Origin: Halomonas borealis
GTDB taxonomy: Bacteria; Pseudomonadota; Gammaproteobacteria; Pseudomonadales; Halomonadaceae
Assembly (NCBI RefSeq): GCF_004798905.1
Contig: NZ_SDMO01000021.1
Location: 1 to 37,090, forward strand
DNA: 37,090 nucleotides
Direction: 5' to 3'
A program made the position numbers and the translations under genes. Below the pieces are notes generated by a model. That model saw only the letters and a program-made list of their open reading frames with translations. It was not told the DNA's origin and made no database searches. Below, piece after piece: positions 31,435 through 37,090 of this stretch (position 1 is the stretch's first letter; every line of letters starts with the position of its first letter).

Positions 31435-32751
31435 TTGAAACCGGTGAGAGTGGGAATCTGTGGCCTGGGTACCGTCGGTGGCGGGACCTTCAACGTACTG
31501 ACGCGCAATGCCGACGAGATCGCCCGTCGGGCGGGGCGCCCGATCGTCATCGAGCAGGTGGCCTTCCGCACGCCTAACCCCGAGTGTGACGTCACCGGCA
31601 TCAAGTCGACCCAGGACGTTTTCGAGGTCGCCGCCAATCCCGATATCGATGTCGTCGTCGAGCTGATCGGTGGCTATGACGTGGCCCGCGAGCTGGTGCT
31701 GGCGGCCATCGACAACGGCAAGCACGTGGTCACCGCCAACAAGGCGCTGATCGCGGTGCACGGCAACGAGATCTTCCAGGCGGCCCACGAGAAGAGCGTG
31801 ATCGTGGCCTTCGAGGCCGCGGTGGCGGGGGGCATCCCGGTGATCAAGTCGCTGCGCGAGGGGTTGGGCGCCAACCGCATCGAGTGGCTGGCCGGCATCA
31901 TCAACGGCACCGGCAACTTCATCCTCACCCACATGCGCGACGAGGGGCGGGCCTTCGAGGACGTGCTGGCCGAGGCCCAGGCGCTGGGCTATGCCGAGGC
32001 CGACCCGACCTTCGACGTGGAAGGCATCGATGCCGCGCACAAGCTGACCATCCTGGCGTCCATCGCCTATGGGGTGCCGCTGCAGTTCGAGAAGGCCTAT
32101 ACCGAGGGCATCTCGCGGATCACCGCCGAGGACGTCGAGCAGGCCGATAACCTGGGATACACCATCAAGCACCTGGGGATCTCCCGGCGCACCGACGATG
32201 GCCTCGAGCTGCGCGTGCACCCGACCCTGATCCCCAAGGAGCGGCTGCTGGCCAACGTGCATGGCGTCAAGAACGCCATCTCGGTGATGGGCGATGCCGT
32301 GGGGCCGACGCTCTACTACGGCGCCGGCGCCGGCGCCGAGCCGACCGCCTCGGCGGTGGTGGCCGACGTGCTCGACGTGGCCCGCGACATCACCACCGAT
32401 CATCACTACCGGGTGCCCTACCTGGCCTTCAGCGGCATCGGCGAGAACGCCGATCAGCCGCCGATCCTCGCCATGGAGGACATCAGCACGGCCTACTACC
32501 TGCGCCTGCTGGCGGTCGACCGCCCCGGCGTGCTGGCACGGGTCGCGAGCACCCTGTCCGAGGAGGGCATCTCCATCGAGGCGCTGATCCAGAAGGAGGT
32601 CACCGAAGGCGAGCTGGTGCCGATCATCCTGATGACCCATCGTACCCGCGAGCGTCAGATGAACGAGGCGATCCGCAAGATCGAATCCATGGCCGACATC
32701 GCCGGCTCCGTCACCCGCATTCGTGTCGAGTCGCTTGACGAAGACGGGTAG
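31435..32751 (+). CDS. hom: homoserine dehydrogenase
   Basis: 438 residues. It starts with TTG (31435) after GAGGGGGAAG; the encoded KPVRVGICGLGTVGGGT fits the usual N-terminus of the Pseudomonas-type enzyme. The NAD(P) fold has GLGTVG (10-15) and the VTANKALIA motif with its catalytic lysine; EADPTFDVEGIDAAHKLTIL holds the substrate-site Asp and Lys. The C-terminal ACT domain (from about 354, YYLRLLAVDRPGVLARVAST) confers threonine feedback. It converts aspartate semialdehyde to homoserine, the branch to methionine and threonine, with no fused aspartokinase. It precedes thrC by 70 bp. Confidence 0.97.
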   Translation: MKPVRVGICGLGTVGGGTFNVLTRNADEIARRAGRPIVIEQVAFRTPNPECDVTGIKSTQDVFEVAANPDIDVVVELIGGYDVARELVLAAIDNGKHVVTANKALIAVHGNEIFQAAHEKSVIVAFEAAVAGGIPVIKSLREGLGANRIEWLAGIINGTGNFILTHMRDEGRAFEDVLAEAQALGYAEADPTFDVEGIDAAHKLTILASIAYGVPLQFEKAYTEGISRITAEDVEQADNLGYTIKHLGISRRTDDGLELRVHPTLIPKERLLANVHGVKNAISVMGDAVGPTLYYGAGAGAEPTASAVVADVLDVARDITTDHHYRVPYLAFSGIGENADQPPILAMEDISTAYYLRLLAVDRPGVLARVASTLSEEGISIEALIQKEVTEGELVPIILMTHRTRERQMNEAIRKIESMADIAGSVTRIRVESLDEDG

Positions 32752-32821
32752 GCCGCGAGGTTATCGCCGGTAGCGAGGGGCTGTTCGCCGGAGCAGCCCG
32801 CGCGAGCAAAGGAATCGAACA

Positions 32822-34213
32822 ATGCGCTATATCAGTACCCGTGGACAGGCACCCGCGCTGTCCTTCGAGGAGGTCGTGCTCACCGGCATGGCCAGTGATG
32901 GTGGCCTCTATGTGCCCGAGTCCGTCCCTCGCATCAGCCACGAGCAGCTGGCCGACATGGCCGGCTGTTCCTACGCCGAGATCGCCTTCCGGGTGATGCA
33001 GCCCTTCGTGGGCGGCGAGATCGATGACGAGACCTTCCGCGAGATCGTCCGCGACGCCTACGCGACCTTCAGCCACGACGCCGTGGTGCCGCTCAACCAG
33101 CTCGACGCCAACCACTTCCTGCTCGAGCTGTTCCATGGTCCGACGCTGGCGTTCAAGGACGTGGCCCTGCAGCTGCTCGGTCGGTTGCTCGACCACTTCC
33201 TCGAGAAGCGTGGCGAGCGCGCGGTCATCATGGGCGCCACCTCCGGTGACACCGGGTCGGCCGCCATCGAGGGCTGCCGCCACTGCGACAACCTGGACAT
33301 CTTCATCCTGCATCCGCACCAGCGGGTGTCCGAGGTCCAGCGTCGCCAGATGACCACCGTGCTGGCCGACAACGTCTTCAACGTCGCCATCGAGGGCAAC
33401 TTCGACGATGCCCAGGCGATGGTCAAGGCCAGCTTCGCCGACCAGTCGTTCCTGAACGGCGCGCGGCTGGTGGCGGTGAACTCGATCAACTGGGCGCGCA
33501 TCATGGCCCAGATCGTCTACTACGTGGCCTCCGCCGTGGCACTGGGGTCGCCGCATCGCAAGGTCGGCTTCTGCGTGCCCTCGGCCAACTTCGGCAATGT
33601 CTTCGCCGGTTACATGGCCCATCGCATGGGACTGCCGGTCGAGCGCTTCGTCATCGCCACCAACGCCAACGACATCCTGCACCGCACGCTGGCCGACAAC
33701 GACTTCTCCAAGCAGGAGCTCGCGGCGACCCTGGCGCCGTCCATGGATATCGTGGTGTCGTCCAACTTCGAACGCCTGCTGTTCGATGCCTACGATCGCG
33801 ATGGCGAGGCGGTGCGTGCGCTGCTCGAGCGCTTCCAGGACCAGCCCTCGGCGCTGGCCGAGGCACCGCTGGCGCGGCTACGCGAGCTGTTCGCGAGCCA
33901 CAGCATCGACGACGCCACCATCCTCGAGGTGATCCGCGAGGCGCATCACCGCACCCAGGAGATCCTCGACCCGCACACCGCCACCGGGTACCGTGCCGCC
34001 GAGCGCGAGCGAGGTGACCCGGGTGTGCCGATGATCACCCTGGCCACCGCGCATCCGGCCAAGTTCGCCGAGGCCGTGGTCAAGGCCGGTTTCCCCGGCG
34101 TGCCGCTGCCGCCGCACATGGACGACCTGCTCGAGCGTGAGGAGCGCTACAGCGTGTTGCCGGCAGAGCTCGCCGAGGTGCAGCGGTTCGTCGCCGCGCA
34201 TCGTCGTCGCTGA
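32822..34213 (+). CDS. thrC: threonine synthase
   Basis: 463 residues. Lys112 in GPTLAFKDVALQ binds pyridoxal phosphate, and GATSGDTGSAA (the phosphate-binding loop), SANFGNVFAGY and TLATAHPAKFAEAV are the expected motifs. The N-terminal YISTRG..P.LSFEEVVLTG is typical of the family. It turns O-phosphohomoserine into threonine. AAAGGAA precedes the ATG. Hom and thrC form the two-gene unit typical of pseudomonads and halomonads; thrB (homoserine kinase) is not in this window. Confidence 0.97.
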   Translation: MRYISTRGQAPALSFEEVVLTGMASDGGLYVPESVPRISHEQLADMAGCSYAEIAFRVMQPFVGGEIDDETFREIVRDAYATFSHDAVVPLNQLDANHFLLELFHGPTLAFKDVALQLLGRLLDHFLEKRGERAVIMGATSGDTGSAAIEGCRHCDNLDIFILHPHQRVSEVQRRQMTTVLADNVFNVAIEGNFDDAQAMVKASFADQSFLNGARLVAVNSINWARIMAQIVYYVASAVALGSPHRKVGFCVPSANFGNVFAGYMAHRMGLPVERFVIATNANDILHRTLADNDFSKQELAATLAPSMDIVVSSNFERLLFDAYDRDGEAVRALLERFQDQPSALAEAPLARLRELFASHSIDDATILEVIREAHHRTQEILDPHTATGYRAAERERGDPGVPMITLATAHPAKFAEAVVKAGFPGVPLPPHMDDLLEREERYSVLPAELAEVQRFVAAHRRR

Positions 34214-34333
34214 GGTCCTTGCGTCGCGGCCGAATGTCTCGCGGCGTTCGTTCTTGCTCGCCATCGACGCAGGGTTAGTCATCGATTTTTGCCAAGGATG
34301 TCCGACGCCGGGCATCCCGACAGGGAGATTGTC

Positions 34334-34951
34334 ATGAAGCTGTGGGGACGCAAGAACTCGGTCAACGTGAAGAAGCCCGCCTGGTGTGCCGCCGAGTTGG
34401 GCGTCGAACTCGAACGGGTCGACCTGGGAGGTCCGTTCGGCGGACTCGGTACGCCGGAGTTCCTGGCCAAGAATCCCAATGGTTTGATTCCCTGTCTCGA
34501 GGACGGCGAACTGGTGCTGTGGGAGTCCCATAGCATCGTTCGCTATCTGGCCGATGCCCACGGTGCCGGTCGGCTTGCGTCCGACTCCGCCGCCGCCAGG
34601 GCGCGTTGTGGCATGTGGATGGACTGGGCGCTCGGAAAGATGGCGGAGCCCTATCGGGACTTGATCATGAATCTGGTGCGCGGCACGCCCGAGACTCGCG
34701 ATGAGGCCGCGATCGAGCGTGGCCTGGCCGGGTTCGAGCAGGCCCTGCGTATCGCCGATGGCACACTCGCTCGCCAGCCGTGGCTGTCCGGCGAGACATT
34801 CGGGGTCGGTGACATACCGCTGGGCGCCTATGCTTACCTGTGGTTTACGCTGGATATCGAGCGTCCGGAACTGCCGAACGTGGGGGCCTGGTACGAGAAG
34901 CTGACTCAGCGCAGCGCCTACCGAGAGCATGTGATGTTGCCGATCAGCTGA
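34334..34951 (+). CDS. glutathione S-transferase family protein
   Basis: 205 residues. The N-terminal thioredoxin-fold domain runs to about residue 78, with NSVNVKKPAWC at the putative active site and the glutathione-binding NPNGLIPCLEDG and WESHSIVRYL (Glu64, Ser65). The C-terminal helical domain contains WLSGETFGVGDIPLGAYAY, the conserved N-capping and hydrophobic-staple region. It is likely a GstA/Ure2-like enzyme of unknown substrate. The start at 34334 follows AGGGAG; an upstream in-frame start is rejected. It lies 120 bp after thrC. Confidence 0.87.
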   Translation: MKLWGRKNSVNVKKPAWCAAELGVELERVDLGGPFGGLGTPEFLAKNPNGLIPCLEDGELVLWESHSIVRYLADAHGAGRLASDSAAARARCGMWMDWALGKMAEPYRDLIMNLVRGTPETRDEAAIERGLAGFEQALRIADGTLARQPWLSGETFGVGDIPLGAYAYLWFTLDIERPELPNVGAWYEKLTQRSAYREHVMLPIS

Positions 34952-34982
34952 CGCCTACCGCCAGGCCGGCTCTCGTGAAGGT

Positions 34983-35020
34983 CGGCGTACCCGGCGGCCC
35001 GTACGCCGTGTGACGCCGAC
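34983..35020 (+). terminator. alternative hairpins between the GST and RecJ-like genes
   Basis: CGGCGTAC/GTACGCCG (34983-34990 with 35001-35008) is one 8-bp stem; GTCGGCGT (34981-34988) can instead pair with ACGCCGAC (35013-35020) as another perfect 8-bp stem. The two exclude each other. No T-run follows, so a terminator function is only a guess. Confidence 0.35.
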
Positions 35021-35082
35021 CCGCCCGTGCCCTGGTGCCATCTTTATCCGCGCCAACCCGCCTCAACCTCCCAGAGAATCCG

Positions 35083-36894
35083 ATGTCTCAGTCTTCTACG
35101 GCGTGTGCCGATCCGAGCGAGGGTCTCGCGCCGCGCCCGCGTATCGAACCGCGCCCCCGCGACGAGGCCCTCGAGGCCCGCGCCCGGGCGGAAGGGCTGA
35201 CGCCACTACAGGCCCGAGTGCTGGCCGGGCGGTTGCCCGGCCATACCGATGAGCTAGCGCCGCTGGTGTCGCCCAGCCTGCGCCACCTGGCGCATCCCGA
35301 GCGGCTGGCGGATGCCCGCCGCGCCGCCGAGCGCATCGCCCAGGCGGTGGTCGAGGGCGAACATATCGGCATCCTCACCGACTACGACGTCGACGGCATC
35401 ACCTCCCACGTGGTGATTCGCCGCACCCTGAATGAATTGTTCGGCGTGCCCGAGGCCAAGCTGCACAGCCTGATCGGCCACCGCATCTTCGATGGCTACG
35501 GCATCAGCCTGCCGCTGGTGGAGCGGACGCTGAAGCTATCACCGCGGCCGAGCCTGGTGATCACCGCCGACTGCGGCAGCAGCGACGAGCCACGCATCGC
35601 TCGGCTCAAGGCCGCCGGCCTCGACGTGGTGGTCAGCGACCACCATGCGCTGCCGGAGGAGGGGCCGCCGGCCTCGGCCTTCGCCACCGTGAACCCGACT
35701 CGCGACGACTGTGACTACCCTGACCCGACCATCGCCGGCTGCATGGTCGCCTGGTTGACCATGTCGCTGGCCCGCTCGGTACTGATCGAGTGGGGTGTGC
35801 TGGCGGCGTCCACGCCCAAGCTCTCGCCGTGGCTCTCCTATGTGGCGCTGGGCACCGTGGCCGACTGCGTGTCGCTCGGTGCCAGCGCCGCCAACCGCGC
35901 CGTGGTCACCCAAGGGCTGGCGCTGATCAACCGTATGGAGGCGGCCTGCTGGCGGACCATGGCCGAGCGTCTGGGGGCCGACAGCGTGCCTTTCGATGCC
36001 GAGACCCTGGCCTTCCAGATGGGGCCGCGCATCAATGCTCGTTCGCGGCTCGACGATCCTTATGCCGCGCTGCACTTCATGCTGGCGGCCGATGACGCCA
36101 CGGCGGCGCGCCACCTGGAGACGCTGGATCAGGACAACCAGTCGCGCAAGGCCATCGAGGCGGACATGGCCGAGCAGGCCAGGGGGCTGGCCCGGCCTCG
36201 GCTCGCCGCGGGCGAGCAGGCGCTGGTGATCTACCTGGAGGATGGCCATCCCGGCGTGCAGGGGATCGTCGCATCACGGTTGGTGCAGGCCTTCGGCCGG
36301 CCGACCCTGGTGCTGACCCCGGCCGCCCAGGCGGGCATGCTGACCGGCTCGGGACGCTCCATCGAGGGGTTGCACCTGCGCGACGCCCTGCAGCGGACCT
36401 TCGCGTTGGCGCCCGAGGCGCTGCCGCGCTTCGGCGGCCACCGCGGCGCCGCCGGTGTCGGTGTGCCTATGGCGGCGCTCGAGAGCTTCCGGGCGTCCTT
36501 CCTGCAGGCCGTCGGCGAGCAGCTCGGCGAGTGCGAGCTCTATCCGAGCGTGTTCACCGATGGTGAGCTGGCCCAGGGTCAACTGTCGCTTGCCACCCTC
36601 GATGAGCTGGAGGCGTTGGGCCCCTACGGGCGTGAATTCGATGCGCCGCTGTTCGAAGGCGAATTCCTGGTGGAGTCGCTGCGCCCGGTCGGCGCCGAGG
36701 GCAATCACCTGATGATGGAGCTGTCGTCCGGCCCGGTGGCGACGAGGGCCATCTGGTTCCGGGCGTTGAGCCCGGGGGAACTGCCGACCTTCGGCGTCGG
36801 CGATCGGCTGCGTTGCGCCTACAAGCTCAATCGCAATCGTTGGCGTGGCCGCGAATCGCTGCAGTTGATGGTGGAGCATGGCGAGGCGCTGTAA
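35083..36894 (+). CDS. RecJ-like DHH/DHHA1 phosphoesterase, divergent
   Basis: 603 residues. The start at MSQSSTACAD was chosen because the upstream in-frame part lies in non-conserved sequence. The DHH metal motifs are present: TDYDVDG (Asp100, 102, 104), Asp163 in TADCGSSD, SDHH (Asp186, His187, His188) and Asp261 in LGTVADCVSLG. The DHHA1 domain has HPGVQGIVASR, GSGRSIEGLHLRDAL and FGGHRGAAG. Typical RecJ has GPRLNAAGR; here it is GPRINARSR (314-322), and NGISS becomes CGSSD. The fold and order fit RecJ, a 5'-3' ssDNA exonuclease, but the changes suggest a separate clade. Its place after xerD-dsbC-hom-thrC fits recJ of E. coli. Confidence 0.8.
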   Translation: MSQSSTACADPSEGLAPRPRIEPRPRDEALEARARAEGLTPLQARVLAGRLPGHTDELAPLVSPSLRHLAHPERLADARRAAERIAQAVVEGEHIGILTDYDVDGITSHVVIRRTLNELFGVPEAKLHSLIGHRIFDGYGISLPLVERTLKLSPRPSLVITADCGSSDEPRIARLKAAGLDVVVSDHHALPEEGPPASAFATVNPTRDDCDYPDPTIAGCMVAWLTMSLARSVLIEWGVLAASTPKLSPWLSYVALGTVADCVSLGASAANRAVVTQGLALINRMEAACWRTMAERLGADSVPFDAETLAFQMGPRINARSRLDDPYAALHFMLAADDATAARHLETLDQDNQSRKAIEADMAEQARGLARPRLAAGEQALVIYLEDGHPGVQGIVASRLVQAFGRPTLVLTPAAQAGMLTGSGRSIEGLHLRDALQRTFALAPEALPRFGGHRGAAGVGVPMAALESFRASFLQAVGEQLGECELYPSVFTDGELAQGQLSLATLDELEALGPYGREFDAPLFEGEFLVESLRPVGAEGNHLMMELSSGPVATRAIWFRALSPGELPTFGVGDRLRCAYKLNRNRWRGRESLQLMVEHGEAL

Positions 36895-36998
36895 CGCCAT
36901 CATCTTGCCGATACGCATCGAGCCGCAGGGCTTCCGCGAAGGCCAGCTCGAGTGTTCAGGGCGGGGCGGGCGGAGTCGCCGGAGAGGGCGCGGGACAC

Positions 36999-37018
36999 TT
37001 GACGAGAGTCGTCGTCAA
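36999..37018. promoter_or_regulatory. inverted repeat upstream of the right-edge promoter
   Basis: TTGACGA-6 nt-TCGTCAA is a perfect 7-bp inverted repeat ending 7 bp before the -35 box of the promoter at 37026-37054. The position suits an activator or repressor. Confidence 0.4.
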
Positions 37019-37025
37019 AAAGCCC

Positions 37026-37054
37026 TTGCGTCCCTCCGCCGTAGCCCGTAAAGT
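37026..37054 (+). promoter_or_regulatory. sigma70-type promoter for a gene beyond the window
   Basis: TTGCGT (37026-37031) and TAAAGT (37049-37054) are 17 bp apart. The downstream gene is not in the window, so its identity is unknown. No gene was seen between 36895 and here; a few imperfect hairpins occur around 36920-36955. Confidence 0.5.
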
Positions 37055-37090
37055 ACGCATCCGCTGCCGGCGACGGGTAACGTTGCAGGC

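Noticed and set aside
32320..32340. Tandem GGCGCC repeats
   Set aside because: They encode the conserved YGAGAGAEP segment of homoserine dehydrogenase and are not a separate repeat element.
31051..32640. 529-codon open frame antisense to dsbC and hom
   Set aside because: It spans two well-identified genes and is composition-driven; no motif in it.

Overview
The window is a GC-rich, gene-dense stretch of gammaproteobacterial chromosome. The acidic proteins, the gene order and the individual sequences suggest a Halomonas/Chromohalobacter-type organism (family Halomonadaceae); that placement is inference, because no 16S rRNA lies in the window. Almost all of it is core housekeeping DNA. I see no phage, insertion sequence, CRISPR array or integron. 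Reading from protein motifs and Shine-Dalgarno sequences gives 35 protein genes plus one possible partial tail at the left edge, and one tRNA gene.

Layout. (1) 1-5300: a gene-poor left edge with terminators and an 18-bp palindrome, then a Tim44-domain membrane protein, an isochorismatase-fold hydrolase, yaaA, tas, a Sel1-repeat protein and a DEDDh exonuclease. (2) 5300-9190: a run of seven minus-strand genes (LOG-family phosphoribohydrolase, DUF501 protein, a small unknown, ybaK, a hotdog thioesterase, a membrane protein, an unknown), several of them overlapping. (3) 9219-14570: patB, a thioredoxin-TPR chaperone of the CnoX type with an intact CXXC, an initiator tRNA with its own promoter and terminator, and a 927-residue DUF349 protein. 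(4) 14831-18290: minCDE (septum placement) followed by sbcB (exonuclease I). (5) 18427-23471: a pitrilysin-type M16 protease translationally coupled to an SRAP/YedK homologue that has lost all four catalytic residues, then a divergent tetR-plsC pair. (6) 23479-29595: the conserved corB-ypjD / ffh / rpsP-rimM-trmD-rplS neighbourhood of Mg/Co transport, SRP and translation genes. (7) 29712-36894: xerD-dsbC-hom-thrC, a glutathione S-transferase, and a divergent RecJ-like DHH nuclease. The right edge carries a good sigma70-type promoter with a flanking inverted repeat for a gene lying outside the window.

Themes. Chromosome segregation, division and repair recur (minCDE, xerD, sbcB, the RecJ-like protein, the DEDDh exonuclease, the SRAP homologue), as do translation and protein quality control (ffh, rpsP-rimM-trmD-rplS, initiator tRNA, ybaK, cnoX, dsbC, the M16 protease). 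Four genes use clear non-ATG starts (minD TTG, minE GTG, corB TTG, hom TTG). The most unusual items are the active-site-less SRAP protein fused by TGATG coupling to a periplasmic protease, the initiator tRNA with a U1-U72 mismatch, the divergent RecJ-like protein, and several RNA leader structures next to start sites (minC, rplS, rpsP, the DEDDh exonuclease).
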